From Rhizoctonia solani (taxonomy: Eukaryota > Basidiomycota > Agaricomycetes > Cantharellales > Ceratobasidiaceae), in assembly GCF_016906535.1 (NCBI RefSeq), contig NC_057383.1, forward strand, positions 372,001 through 436,000: a stretch of DNA of 64,000 nucleotides, read 5' to 3'. Positions 32,523 to 44,698 of the stretch are shown here, one piece after another. A program made the position numbers and the translations under genes. Numbering within the stretch: the stretch's first letter is position 1; each line of letters begins with the position of its first letter. The notes under the pieces were generated by a model. It worked only from the letters and a program-made list of their open reading frames with translations. It had not been told where the DNA came from and did not search any database.

Positions 32523-33683
32523 GTGAGGTCTGTTTTTCTTACTGAATACCGTAAATGGCCGCAGCTCATCAGTCAGGATGTTCATGAAGGCTATCAGATT
32601 TCTACTACGATAAGCTCAACTACAAACCCTGTCCGACCCCGTTGCCAGCACCGACGACGTAACTCCTTGACTCCATCTGTGCGGCGCGAGCAGCCACAGC
32701 TAGGCTCATCTCCGCTCGCTGGCGCGCCGTATTCACCCGATGGCACTGGTAATGCCGTGGAACACACAAGCGCACTCGAAGAAGAGATCGAACGCAGACG
32801 GTCCGTGCTGCCGGGAATAAACACCGATGACCTTGCACGACTTGCCATGTTGTCGCCGTCTACTCCCGCCTTGTCCTATTCTTCATCCCCAAGCCCCTCT
32901 CGTCAAGGCAGCATCGAGCCAAACACAGAACATCAGGGACCCCGACGCGCCCGCCCCTCGTTCATATCCTTGGCGCCGCAAAAGAGCTATGAATCACTTG
33001 CACCTCCTACTCCGACCTCGCCTACCCTACGCGCCAGACATTCATCGCCGCACCTCGCCGTCGAAGCAAAGTCAAGCCCACCACATGCCACTCCCACCTC
33101 GTCCCCAGGTCCCGCAACTGCAAACTGGATGACAGCGGCGGCTAGTCCTTCGTTCTCTCGGATAGCCGCTCGCGGTTCTGGAATTACATTACCAGTCAAG
33201 GCGTCGAGTCGGGCAGGACAGCAGATCAGAATGAGGTCGGACCCGAGCCGACCTGCGACAAGCGCGGTTTTATCGAGTGCTGAGCCCCAAAGTCTACCGA
33301 AGCCCCGGTCGCTGAACTCGCTCCGGTCAATGAGCCGGCTTCTCCGGGTGAACGGGGCAACCGTTAACGACAAGGACGCCCTGACGGTGTCTGATTCACG
33401 CCCGTCTCCGGGGTGTCAATCGCGAGCAAGCTCGTTCAGATCGGGAGTATCTCATGAAGAGGTCGAATCTCGCCGACATACGCCTCATTCGTCCGGCCCT
33501 GCGACGCCCGACAGTTCGACTAACTACGAGCAACGACCTGTGCCTGCGGTGGCGGAGTCATCCCGGTTCTCTGAAGACGCAGAGATGGAAGGTACACAAG
33601 TGCAGCTCAAGCTCGAAAGCGAAGGGAGACAGAACCGGGTGAAACGGCTATGGTCGAAAGTTCGGAGATGGCGTGGACATTGA
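32523..33683 (+). CDS. Serine/proline-rich protein of unknown function
   Basis: An open frame of 387 codons with no in-frame ATG near its start (first codon GTG), so the true 5' end must lie in an unmapped upstream exon. Candidates are a GT at 32526 with acceptors near 32580. The protein is low complexity, rich in Ser, Pro and Arg, with a short acidic helix (SALEEEIERRRSVLPGI) and a basic C-terminal tail (VKRLWSKVRRWRGH). The many SP and SPSPSRQ sites look like phosphorylation substrates. No family is recognised. A truncated, mutated copy at 40530-40925 supports that this was a gene before the duplication. The DFYYDKLNYKPC reading in another frame (about 32598-32633) may be part of the real first exon. 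Confidence 0.5.
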   Translation: MRSVFLTEYRKWPQLISQDVHEGYQISTTISSTTNPVRPRCQHRRRNSLTPSVRREQPQLGSSPLAGAPYSPDGTGNAVEHTSALEEEIERRRSVLPGINTDDLARLAMLSPSTPALSYSSSPSPSRQGSIEPNTEHQGPRRARPSFISLAPQKSYESLAPPTPTSPTLRARHSSPHLAVEAKSSPPHATPTSSPGPATANWMTAAASPSFSRIAARGSGITLPVKASSRAGQQIRMRSDPSRPATSAVLSSAEPQSLPKPRSLNSLRSMSRLLRVNGATVNDKDALTVSDSRPSPGCQSRASSFRSGVSHEEVESRRHTPHSSGPATPDSSTNYEQRPVPAVAESSRFSEDAEMEGTQVQLKLESEGRQNRVKRLWSKVRRWRGH

Positions 33684-35976
33684 TAGTGTGATGTATATGT
33701 AGGATGATACAGGCGGGCTGGTGTATATTTTTACTGTGTCTTGTTATGTTGTTGTGCTGCTCCGGCGTTCGTTTGTTGCCGAAGTATCCAAGGGACGATA
33801 GTTTAAGTCGTGTTGGACACTTCGATTTTGTGTATGGGTTTTATGTAACAGGACTGGAGTCTAGTACAGAATGATGATATAGTCAATTGACGGTCAATAC
33901 AAATGCCATGTATTACTACCAGATGCTACAGCCATGATAGATGGCTGGTGAATTCACAATTGAGGTCTCTAATCACTTGACACGCATGAGCCCTGAACAT
34001 CCCATCAAGCCGTTTGCGATCGGCTGAATGACTAGCTAAGATCCACCGAGTCGGTCATGCACAAGTGGCGAATCCAACCTTACGGATGACCTGTATGTGT
34101 GCTCGTGAGGCTAATTGCGACGGAATGCTCAAAAGGGACCTTTAGTGCATTGTAGATAGCTTGATAATAATCCCGTTAATGCATTGACTCCCACTTTCCA
34201 GCGGCAATCAAGGGCTACTTCTTTGGACGATTGGCTCGTGAACTCAGTAAGCGCAATCTATACTCATGGCTATGTAGCATAGAAATTCTGGTCTTGTCCG
34301 AACACGACACATGCTGACTTGAGATATATCGGTTAGTGATTCTCATCCCATCTGTCGATCTTTGGCAGTGTAACGGGCCTAGAGTTGTCTATTGTCACAT
34401 CGACGAGTACAAACATTTCGCTGGGTACATGATACGAGAGCGCCGTCACATATTTGTATGGCCCTTGCGATGAATTCTATGGTGTAAGGTATGATGCAGT
34501 ATGTGCTGTCAATGCAAACATCGCTGTCCTCTCTGAATAGCCTTTGCACCTTTGCACGTAGCCCCTATTGCAGCTGAATGAGGGATAACATGTGGTGAAC
34601 TGAATAGAAGGCTATACGGCCAAGTATGCCATACTGGTACCCGCATGCACTTTCCACGAGTTGACGAAATGCATACACATGCGGCTTTACAACACAGCCC
34701 CGGAGCATGTACACTAGGATATATTTGGATTCGGACCACTAAACGACGCGCGGGTATAGTCTGTGCTGGGTCGAGGTCCTCGGCAATGTGGGTCATCTAT
34801 ACGCGTGGGACAGCTGACAGCGGCGAGTATCGGGTCTATGTTAGATAAGCAGGAAGGGGATGCTTACTGCACGAGTCGTGTTCCGCCCGCCTAGCGCTAA
34901 TGACATCGAGAAGCATGACAAAAAACGGAAAGAGTATGGGCGCTATTGCAAGGCACAGAGAGCTCCAGGCGTCACCTATTCCAGCCCAATATGAACATGT
35001 TGACTCAATTTATCATTTGTTACCTTGCTTGCACCAGATACTGATGCTGGTGCCTACAACACGGAACAGTGGTGCTTGCTAATGGGGTTGAACAAGGGCA
35101 TACTGCATAGGGACTTGAGATACGATCAACAGAGATGCGTTTTATGTCAAGTGCTATGCTGATAAAGGCACGTGTCCCAACCACCCAACAGCTGTGTTAA
35201 TCTCCTTCGCAACGTGAAAGCTAAGACTTGCCTTTTATGTATATTCGACAGTCAAGACGGCATTAGGTCCGACTCGAATTTTGAGCGGTAGGTTAAGCAA
35301 AGGAGAAAGGTCTGATGAGACTTTACTAGAGCCACACCACAACGCCTCAACTACGAAAACCAGGTGCGAAGTCACAGCATTGGGAACCTACGAGGCTGGG
35401 ACAAAGAAGCGTACTGTGGAACCCACTAATAGGATTAGCGCTAAGAAAGGAGCCGGAACATCATGTCGTCAAGAGCAGGTGTATGAAAGGGGAAGGTATG
35501 TTTACCATGGTACATAAAGGGTCAGTGGGAGATGGCCGGCATGTGGACAAGGGTGGGACTTGAGGATAAGAAAAGTTGCGATGATATATGCAGTACGTAG
35601 CTGTCACAGAAACGCTTAGGCTGGCATACAAGACCACGGTCGAAACGTAACGCGTTCAGTAGGAACACAAGCGCCCGCGACAGGTGGAAGCCTCGCACCA
35701 ATGCCACAGCCTTGCACCGCATCGAAACACAAAAGACCGCAGGATGATTGTAGAGAACATGACAACATGACGACCGAAGGGCTGTGTGCCAATGCCCATA
35801 AGAAGACAGCATCCTGGCGAGGGCTTGACGCAACGCATTGATTGATCTCCGCAAAGCTAAACAAGTCTTGAACCGCTGCCTGCTTCCCGAGACATATCGC
35901 ATGTGAGTATAAAAGAATGAACGGACTCATCCTGCTCAGCTAATATAGCACTAATTCGGCATCAGCGACCAAGCAC
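33684..35976. other. Intergenic, no gene recognised
   Basis: About 2.3 kb with only short open frames lacking similarity to anything recognised. From 35609 the sequence is the upstream part of duplication copy 2. It includes a TATAAAAG box near 35919, matching GTATAAAAGAATGAAC near 26696 upstream of the first gene. Confidence 0.5.
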
Positions 35977-38900
35977 ATGCATCCGAGCAATCGACTGGAT
36001 AGGTGTGGAGCGGATAACGAACAGTCAAACTCACAGGAAGTGGTGGCGAGCCATGGCGAAACGGGTAATGTGAGCGGAACTTTGCATCGACCATATGTCT
36101 GGGTCTGTACCGTAGCTGATCAATCAGCAATAGGAAAGAATAGATGGGACAACGACGCCTGGCTCAGACACTGAAGACGGTATTGATGGGGAAGCTTTGC
36201 TACAACTATTGGATTCAGCTCCGGGTTCACTATTGGCTGAGATGGGTAAGAACGAAAGTAGTGGCTGAAAGCATTGTGCGTCTATTGATCTGTCGCGCAA
36301 CAGGACATGAAATGGTATCTGCGATAGGAACACTATACAACATCCGGTTTCGAAGCAGTGGAAAGGTAGAAGACATCGAAAAGGCAGTCAAGTATCACAA
36401 TTGGGCACTGGACCTGACTCCTGACGACCATCCACGCTTGCCAGACCGACATACCAGTCTGGGAGTGTCATACTCCGATCGATATCGACGCACGGGCGAG
36501 GTGGCGGACCTAGTCAAGGCAATCGAATGCGACACTCGTGCACTGGACCTGACTCCTGACGGCCATCCAGACTTGGCAGACCGACATGCCAGTCTGGGAG
36601 TGTCATATGGCCATCGCTACAAACGTACGGGCGAGGTGGCGGACCTAGTCAAGGCAATCGAATGCAAGACTCGTGCACTGGACCTGACTCCTGACGGCCA
36701 TCCAGACTTGGCAGACCGACATGCCAGTCTGGGAGTGTCATACACCGATCGATATCAGCGCACAGGCGAAGTGGCGGAACTGGCCAAGGCAATCGAATGC
36801 CACACTCGTGCACTGGACCTGACTCCTGACGGCCATCCAGACTTGGCAGACCGACATGCCAGTCTGGGAGTGTCATATGGCGATCGCTACAAACGTACGG
36901 GCGAGGTGGCGGACCTAGTCAAGGCAATCGAATGCGACACTCGTGCACTGGACCTGACTCCTGACGGCCATCCAGACTTGGCAGACCGACATGCCAGTCT
37001 GGGAGTGTCATACTCCGATCGATATCGACGCACGGGCGAGATGACGGACCTGGCCAAGGCAATCGAATGCTTTACTCGTGCACTGGACCTGACTCCTGAC
37101 GGCCATCCAGACTTGGCAGACCGACATGCCAATCTGGGAGTGTCATATGGCCATCGATATAAACGCACAGGCAAGATGTCGGACCTAGTCAAGGCAATCG
37201 AATGCAAGACTCGTGCACTGGACCTGACTCCTGACGGCCATCCATCCTTGGCAGACCGACATGCCAGTCTGGGAGTGTCATACACCGATCTATATGAATG
37301 CACGGGCGAGATCGCAGACCTGGCCAAGGCAATCGAATGCGACAGTCATGCACTCGCGCTCACTCCTGGCGGCCATCCCGATTTGTCTAAACGCCACTTC
37401 AATTGGGCCTACATATCACATCTTCGATATAAGCGTACTCGTCACTCCTTTCACCTTTCCGCCTCTCTTCACTCCTTTCGCAAGTCCTCCCAGCTCCTCA
37501 CTGGTCCACCTCGTGATGTGTTTGACAATGCTCAGCGTTGGGCAGCCCTCGCGTCTGAGCACTCCTATCTCTGCCCCATCGAAGCCTTCCGTGCCACAAT
37601 CGACCTTCTCCCTCACTACATATGGCTTGGCTCTACCAGTGCTCAGCGCTACCACGACTTGTCAATGACTAAGAATCTTGCCGTACGAGCTGCGTCTGCT
37701 GCTATCCAGTCTTCCGAGTACAGGCTGGCACTAGAGTGGCTGGAGCACGCACGATGCGTGGTATGGAACCAGAGTCTAATGCTTCGAACTCCTTTGGATG
37801 ACCTGAGAGCGCTCCACCCCGGCCTTGCATCTCAGCTGCAGCAGACTTCCCATGAGCTTCACCAGGCAGCTTCTGGAGCTTCTCCATCCGGCGCTGATCC
37901 ATCTGGCACCCATACCCCAGAGCGTCGCCATCATTTGGCTGAACAATACGCCAAGCTACTAGAGCAGGTACGCCAGCATCGTGGGTTCGAGCACTTTCTG
38001 CTGCCCATCAAATCCGATCGTCTCCTTCGCGCTGCTCGATATGGGCCTGTCGTGGTCATCAACTGTCACGGAGCTCACTGTGACGCCCTTTTCATCTTGC
38101 CCGGACGCGATCATGTCAGTCATCTTAGCCTTCCCAAGTTTGATCAACAGAAAGCGCAAAAGGCTCGGTCGGAAATAGAACGACTGCTTCGAGATAAAGG
38201 CATTCGGGAGCGTACGTACAGGATCAAGTTTCGTCGGCTGGGAGACACCGAGCCAGACGCTGGACCTGTGCTTGCCTCGTTGTGGCATGATGTGGTGAGG
38301 CCGGTGCTTGATCATCTGGGCTACATGGTTTGTCCAGTTGCTCCTTTTTGCGTACGTTACCTAAAACGTTACCCCCATAGAACGACCATTCGAGTGGTAC
38401 TCTACCTCATATCACTTGGTGTCCGACTGGCATCATGTCCTTCTTGCCATTACATGCAGCCGGGGACTACGACCAGCCGCGGTCAAAAGTGTTCGATTAT
38501 GCGATCTCATCATATACCCCGACTCTCACCGCTCTCCTTAGCTCTGCTCCTCGATCTCTCAACCAGGCTACTAAAGTACTTGCTATCGGTCAGACTAACA
38601 CACCCGGCTGTAGCTCGTTGCCTGGCACCGCTAGGGAGCTGGCCTGTCTCGAGTCTCATACCAGAGGCAAAGCCAGCTACTCGCAGCTAGTGGAGGACGA
38701 AGCGATGGCTACGACTGTGCTGGATGCAATGGAGCAGCATGACTGGGTGCACCTTGCCTGCCACGCCCACCAGAACCTCAAAGACCCAACGCAGAGCGGG
38801 TTCTACTTGCACGGCGGCACTCTGGAACTTTCAGCCATCAACCAGCGGACGTTCCGGGACAAGGGGCTTGCGTTCCTGTCCGCCTGTCAGACTGCTACAG

Positions 38901-39169
38901 GCGACAAGGAGCTACCGGATGAAGCGATACATCTGGCATCGGGAATGCTGATGGCGGGATATCCGAGCGTGATTGCGACGATGTGGTCTGTGATGGATGA
39001 GGATGCGCCTTTCGTGGCGGACAAGGTGTATGCACGGCTGATGCAGGATGGACAGGTGGGGAATGGGGAACCGGGAAAGGCGCTACACGATGCTGTGGCG
39101 GGGCTGCGTGAGAAGGTCGGGGAGAAGGAGTTTGCTCGATGGGTGCCGTACATTCACATGGGCTCATAG
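35977..39169 (+). CDS. TPR-CHAT protein, 7 repeat units (1005 aa)
   Basis: Paralogue of the 26765-31577 gene with the same four-exon structure: 35977-36069, 36134-36245, 36304-38327, 38381-39169, with introns of 64, 58 and 53 nt at homologous positions. The protein has an acidic N-terminus, seven 45-aa TPR units (about residues 116-430), a linker, and a CHAT domain with its His at about 871 (HLACHAHQ) and Cys at about 912 (LSACQTA). Its length differs from the paralogue by exactly 540 aa, i.e. 12 units, so outside the array no net gain or loss of residues has occurred. Both copies look functional. The ATGATG present early in exon 2 of copy 1 is ACGACG here, which shows that translation must start in exon 1. 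Confidence 0.85.
36444..37388 (+). repeat. 7 x 135-bp TPR repeat array
   Basis: Seven units of 45 codons, followed at 37389 by a degenerate unit (KRHFNWAYISHLRY) matching the one at 29797. Units are more homogeneous than in copy 1: most end HPDLA. Confidence 0.95.
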
Positions 39170-39416
39170 TGAGAGGATGGAGCCAAGGGATTGGTAGATG
39201 TTGAGATGCTTGAGGGGTTGATAAAGTTAGAATGGTGCTATACTAATTTCGTGTTTTGTGTATCGGATATGCGATAGTGAATGAACGTTATTTATTTATT
39301 GTCCCATGGCAAGCAAAACACATACGAGATGTTTCTATATTCATATTTTGGGTTGTATAGTCTCGCTTCTGAAGTCAAGGGGTGCAACCTTCCTTAAATG
39401 ACTCGTCTTATACGTG

Positions 39417-39840
39417 ACGAGTGAACCGCAGCACGCGGAGGACTCACTCGAGATACTTGGCCGAGATGCGGAGGTTGGTCACGTGAGCCATCCTCACTGG
39501 GCTCCCTCTCACAACCTCGACCAGTCACCGAGCGCTAGGCACGATGCGGCTCTGCCTTCCTCAGACCTCTCCCTACCCACCATCCCTCCACGCGATGCAC
39601 AAATGAGACATACCCAGCCTTTTCTGCCACCCCAAGCCTTCGATCCGGACGGTCGCAGCCCTGGGTGGCCCGGCCGTCACCCCTAGGCCGCCAAAGGCGG
39701 TCCCGGGTTCCCCCACTTGTACCGCGTCGAGGACTGGATACCGCACATGTATGTATACATCTAGTTAGATAGACAGAACATATACACACACATCCCACCA
39801 TCGCGCGAGCTACCACACCGGAGCGTAGGTTAAGTTTGCT
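39417..39840. other. GC-rich segment present only in duplication copy 2
   Basis: The flanks align with 31820-31830 of copy 1 (...TCTTATAC then TGATAGGCC), but about 0.42 kb intervenes here. It is distinctly GC-rich, contains the short hairpin GGCCGCCAAAGGCGG near 39690, and has an open frame of 90 codons with no recognisable product. No target duplication or terminal repeats were seen, so insertion here versus deletion in copy 1 is undecided. Confidence 0.45.
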
Positions 39841-40529
39841 TTATGATAGGCCTGTGTGCGCGATAGGTGAGAGCCGAACTTATGAATGTGAAAGATGTGC
39901 TTTCATGCAGCCGGCCACCACGCCTATGTATATATAGCGCGGTTAATAAAGCCGGGCTCGGCAAATTGGCAGATGCATCTGAAGAATTTAATCGTTTCGC
40001 TTTATTTAAGTGGATGTATGACTTCAATATAGATATCTAATTGATTTTGCTGGATTAGCAGTTGTATGCTTGTATACAAATGAGCCTGCAGTGTGGTTGG
40101 GTGCTATATAAAACGGTCCATCCGCACACAGCCACTATGGAATTGATCGCAACCTTTGGGATGTTCAGAAGCGCTGAGGTCGTCCATCACCTAAACCCGC
40201 GCACCCTGAGCATAACTAGCCCCGTTTAATTTGCAGTGTTTTCGACCTTAAAAAACGAAGATATAGGCTGTTGGGTTTCTTCGTCCGAGTAAGCAATGCT
40301 GTCACGTTCGTGTATGAACTGCTTTGGGTTGGGTCACTTTACGAAGATTTTGAGACTGGGTGTCTTTTCCATCCACAATAACTAGTCGTCGCATTCTGTT
40401 GAGGAGGTTGGTGGGGTTATTTGAAGTTCTCTTAAACCTAACCATGATTAACCATGGCTCAAGTTTGCCTCCGACTAGCGTCCCTTGACACCGTTTTTCA
40501 TTTCTCTCATTGCCTTCCATCCCCCGCGC

Positions 40530-40925
40530 AGGAGTGAACACCGATGACCTTGCGAGGCTTGCCATGTTGTCGCCGTCTACTCCCGCCTTGTCCTATTCTT
40601 CGTCCCCAAGCCCCTCTCGTCAAGGCAGCATCGAGCTAAACCCAGCGCACCAGGGACCCTGATGCGCCCGCCCCTCGTTCATCTCCTTGGCGCCGCAAAA
40701 GAGCTATGAATCACTCGCAACTCCTACTCCGACCTTGTATACCCTACACGCCCGACATTCATCGCCATACCTGGCTGTCGAAGCAAATTCAAGCCCACCA
40801 GATGCCACCCCCGCCTCGTCCGTTGGTCCTGCAACTGCAAACTGGATGACGGTGGCGCCCACTCTTGGATGGCCGTTTGCGGTTCGGGAGCTGTGCTCTT
40901 GAGGGCTTTGGTTTGAGCAGGATAG
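40530..40925 (+). pseudogene. Truncated copy of the serine-rich gene
   Basis: It matches about 32812-33190 (GTGAACACCGATGACCTTGC, TTGTCGCCGTCTACTCCCGC and following). It carries an in-frame TGA at GACCCTGATGCG where copy 1 has CCCCGACGCG, lacks the first part of the gene, and loses similarity after GCGGTTCGGGAGC near 40900. It is a non-functional remnant of the duplicated block edge. Confidence 0.75.
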
Positions 40926-42438
40926 CAGGAGATTGCATCAAGCTAAGATGGAACCCAAACCAAATACTAGCAGCCATGACTAGACCGTACCCAGCAACAA
41001 CCTCTGATAAAGTCTCAGCTACTAAGATAACCATTTCTAACGAGCCGTTTTATTCTGGAGAAAGGGAATTTTGTGAAGGAAGAAGAAAGTCCTACCGTCT
41101 TGGTTTTGTTCTCTTCAACAAGCATCTATTCGCGGATGATCTCCTCTGAATTGGGAGACTTTCAAGAAGAAGCCCGGTCTGACGGACATGTGCCTCGTGA
41201 TTCTAACTTCCTACCGCACTCAATTTTCCCATTAGTTTCAAGCAACTACTTCTACGTGCCGTTTCATTTCTTAGTGTTGAAGATAATCACCGATGTCATA
41301 TGAGATTGTACATATGTGCATATATACTCCGTAACTCGTATATCATACCGTCTCACATGTGATACTTATATTTATTCTATTCCTTCGTTCGTATCCCACT
41401 ACAAGCCCTGTATAACACCATGTACTTACTCGTTGTATCTGCATGCTTAATTACAGAGCTTTTCACTATAAAGACACCTATCGCTCAGAGCCTTTAGCGC
41501 TTTAACAAGATTTCTATTTCGACACTCAGAGTGCGTAAAGGCGGGGAAACACAGAAGCTCAGGTAACACACGGAGAAATGGAAAGTCATAAACGAGCAAA
41601 CACCCGTGGTACAACAATCGCGAATGGCATTCATAGACTACTTTCCTATTTTCATGGCTAAGTTGAACCAAAATATATGTGGGCGATACCGTGCTCTGTT
41701 AGTATTCCATTATTCGCTGCTCTCTCTTGATCGTTGAGTTACCAGAAAACAACGCATTAGCCGGTGATCCGGTCATACCATCAGATCTTGTGTATGCCTT
41801 TCCATAATAGACTTGACCGTAATACAATGTCACAACCAACCGACGATTCCTGTAAATGTCACAGACTCCTTGCTAAATCTGGAATTATTAAGCTTGAATG
41901 AATATCCAATTGGTAAATCCAATGACTTGTGATTTACCATACAGTAAAAAGGCAGGCATCAAAGCCTGAATTGATGTTATCGGCTCACACCATGTCCATC
42001 ATAATACTACTCGTAAAATCTATTGGCAGCTATCGAAACTATGGGCTATCCGCACTTAAAATGCAGCCGCAATTTCCTACTTTTATAATTCCAGTGCAGC
42101 GGCCTCCAAAGGCCCCCAGAGAATCGCGCGGAGTGCGCGATTCTCTCCAAAGCACCATTCCATGGATACCACGTGGATAGTTTCATCATATAAATACTCT
42201 GGTTCTAATCTACAACTGGATACATCCCCAGTTTTGCAGTTGGCTTGAGACCTTGGCCCACAGTGCGTTGGCAATTGAAGCTCAACAAACACACCCATTG
42301 AGTCCGCAGCGACTTGTAAGCCCGCCAATCTCACTTGTGACTACTATTTATTCCTCCTCTTGGTTTGCTTGGTGAAATACTCCTTATATCGCCATCGGCA
42401 CTCAATTTTATTTTTTATATAGGTCAACAGTAGTCTCT
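40926..42438. other. Intergenic, no gene recognised
   Basis: Low-GC sequence with no sustained frame. It holds the hairpin at 42118-42146. A CT-rich and TATA-like stretch (TTTTTTATATAGG near 42415) precedes the lipase pseudogene. Confidence 0.5.
42118..42146. repeat. Perfect 12-bp inverted repeat with 5-nt loop
   Basis: AGAGAATCGCGC (42118-42129), loop GGAGT, then GCGCGATTCTCT (42135-42146). It is immediately preceded by the smaller GGCCTCCAAAGGCC hairpin. Function is unknown. It is too far from a gene end to be called a terminator. Confidence 0.6.
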
Positions 42439-43740
42439 ATGCCCTTACTTAGGCTTCCCCTCGCATTCTTTGCCTTTTCTCAAGTAATCTCTGCAGTACC
42501 CATTCAGCGAGATGAGGTCTCTGTTATCTCCTTGGCAGAAATAAACTCTTACAGAATATATGCGTATGTTCATACGGCTACTGTTTACACGGGACCTTGA
42601 GACTCAAGCATTTATGTAGCCAATTCGCCCGCGTCGGATACTGCCCATCTTGGAAAACAGAAAATTGGTCATGGGAGGTATGTACCCGTGACTCTAGCGA
42701 ACTTCAGTATTATGGAGACCTCTATAGAAGCGTCCAATGATATTCTCGATTTCACTCCGTATGCAGTTGGTGGGGATGGTGGTGCGACTCCTTATTGTAA
42801 GTTTGACACCACCTAAAATAAGGTACAGACATATTGATCACCAATAGGGTATGTTGGATATCATGCAGGATCCCATTCAGTGATCGTTGGCAATCAGGGA
42901 TCAGACTTTGAGCAACTGTAAGCTTTTTTATTATTCAAGAGATCCGAGTAAAGTGTGTTGATGCAGCATGCCTTTCAGCGAAGCATTCCTTACTAATGCC
43001 AACTTTTTCCAAAAGAATTTGAATTCGACGTTGTTTCCGGGGGTCTCGACAGAAGCAAAAGCTCATGGTGGTAAGCGAGCATTGGTCCAATGGCTCTACA
43101 TATGATATTGAATGAGCTTTGCCTCGTAGGTTTCGTCGATGCCCAGGCGACCTCCGCTGACGCCAAGCTTGCCGCGGTTCATGGCGAGCTCGGGAGCAAA
43201 ATCTATCACTTTGACAGGACATAGCCTTGGCAGAGTACTTTATTATACAACTAATGAACTAGAACCTCACTTCATCACAGGAGGAGCGATATCTTTGCTC
43301 GATGCATTGCACTTTTCGTTAATCCTTCCGTCTGCGAGTTTGAAAGTGGTGACTCACGGACTACCTCGAGTCGGGAACAAGGAGCTTGCGAACTTGATAG
43401 ACAGTATGCTATGCTATGCTAGCAGTATGCGCGTCGATGTCTGACAGGCCCCAATAATCCATGATTCGATGACCTACAGATTCTTGGCCTCTCACGCATT
43501 ACCAACATGCAGGATTTAGTACCGATTTTGCCGGGGAGAGGCTTAGGTTATGCACACCCGGGTGGTACGTTGGAAAGTCTTCCAACGTATACATATTCTG
43601 AGTCCCGGTTCATGGGTATCATGCACGGGACAAGATAATACGGATAAATCCTGCTCCACTGGGGCTGTTCCGACCATTTTTCATGGCAAGGCAAAAGATC
43701 ATAGTGAGTTTAGGAATAATCTGAAGTCCCTATGGTAGTT
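42439..43740 (+). pseudogene. Class 3 (alpha/beta-hydrolase) secreted lipase, broken
   Basis: The 5' end encodes a signal peptide (MPLLRLPLAFFAFSQVISAVP) followed by VISLAEINSYRIYAYVHTA, the start of fungal class 3 lipases. A stop follows YTGP. Later pieces are YAVGGDGGATPYWYVGYHAG, PFSEAFLTNANFFQKN, GFVDAQATSADAKL, the nucleophile elbow GHSLG (43217-43231), LPRVGNKELANLID, ITNMQDLVPILPGRGLGYAHPGG and DNTDKSCSTGAVPTIFHGK. They appear in family order but in shifting frames (breaks near 42598, 43175, 43565). Several introns (for example 43230/43235-43280) can still be recognised. The catalytic Ser is kept, but the frame is not, so I call it a pseudogene. Confidence 0.75.
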
Positions 43741-44182
43741 AAGTAAAACGGGATTAGTTGGGCCATATAAAGGAATTTATTTAGGAAACGACTACTGCTT
43801 TTAGTTTTTCGGTTATGTTGTAGTGATAGCATAGGAAGGTAAGGTCACATTGCTTGTGCTAGAGAAAAATAGTATTTTTTCCCTTAATCTTGGTCTGACC
43901 GGATAAATCCTTATTGGAACATAGTATATAACTACCCAATATAGCTACTGCACAGTTCCATTTTGTTCAAATTAAGCAAGGATCTTGACAGTGGAGCCAA
44001 CCTCGTGTCACCAATGAGTTTGCTTATAATCACTGCCTGGAGGCTGCCTTCTCACACTCAACCACCACCACGAGCCGAGAGCTCTCTGACCACACTTTAG
44101 GGTATGTTACAGCCAATGGATTCATGGACGATCGAAAGGATATTCACGCATCTTGCAGAATCTCTTTGCTGGTCAAACTTCC

Positions 44183-44698
44183 ATGCAACAAGTTACTTCG
44201 TATCTTAAACAGGCTTTCCTGTATCCCGGAACTATGATTGCCACACCCGTTGTCGGAGCATTGATGCTTGTCGCCATTGGAGGTGGTGCACTTGACGATG
44301 CGATTGTTGGAATCCATGGTAAACTTTTTATCGCTTTCATCTAACTTCACTTGCTAAAATCCCCATCTAAAGAGTCATTGACGCGATGGTGGAAGGGCAC
44401 TCTTACTCCCAGGAAGAGGGTGACAGCCCGCGCAAGTGAAGATACGACAATTCGTAAAGTTCGAACTCTCCAGCGCAAACAATCTAAGCTCGAACTCGCG
44501 TTTGATCAGCTTGAGACGCACGCGCGCAAGGAGAGGCAAATGCGCTTAGCAGAGCACGCAGCAGCAAGTCTGTCCGTCAAGCCAATGGATGAACCAGATA
44601 CTCGAATGAGCCCACCAGTGGCAAACCCTCGTGTGGTTGGAACTCGCCGACGTAGAAGCCGCGGCGACTCCTGCGACATGGAGATGCAAACTTTCTAA
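44183..44698 (+). CDS. Small two-exon gene, unknown function (about 153 aa)
   Basis: Exons 44183-44318 and 44373-44698 are joined by a 54-nt GT-AG intron that restores one frame (GIHESLTRWWKG). Residues about 18-43 are hydrophobic (a possible membrane segment, IATPVVGALMLVAIGGGAL). The C-terminal two thirds is basic and charged, with a helical KLELAFDQLETHARKERQ stretch and an RRRRSRG patch. The frame is open upstream of the ATG without another start, so an additional 5' exon is possible (GTATGT at 44102 with acceptor at 44158). No family is recognised. Confidence 0.4.

Larger units (their letters stand above)
26394..33190 (+). repeat. Tandem segmental duplication, copy 1
   Basis: The region from the GCAGAAACGCT landmark upstream of the first TPR-CHAT gene to about codon 220 of the serine-rich gene is repeated at 35609-40925. 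Upstream, introns, coding sequence, 3' flank (TGATAGGCCTGTGTGCGCG) and part of the next gene all align. Offsets are about 9.2 kb at the left end and about 7.6 kb after the repeat arrays. The change in offset is explained by the 12 missing TPR units. Confidence 0.85.
35609..40925 (+). repeat. Tandem segmental duplication, copy 2
   Basis: Co-linear with 26394-33190 and in the same orientation. It differs by a TPR array 12 units shorter, an extra GC-rich segment at 39417-39840, and truncation of the downstream gene. Confidence 0.85.

Noticed and set aside
34509..35517. Small open frames in the 33.7-35.9 kb gap
   Set aside because: Under 100 codons, on both strands, with no splice partners, no motif and no copy in the duplicated block.
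42439..43740. Functional secreted lipase
   Set aside because: Even allowing several introns, a stop after YTGP and at least two frame changes remain.
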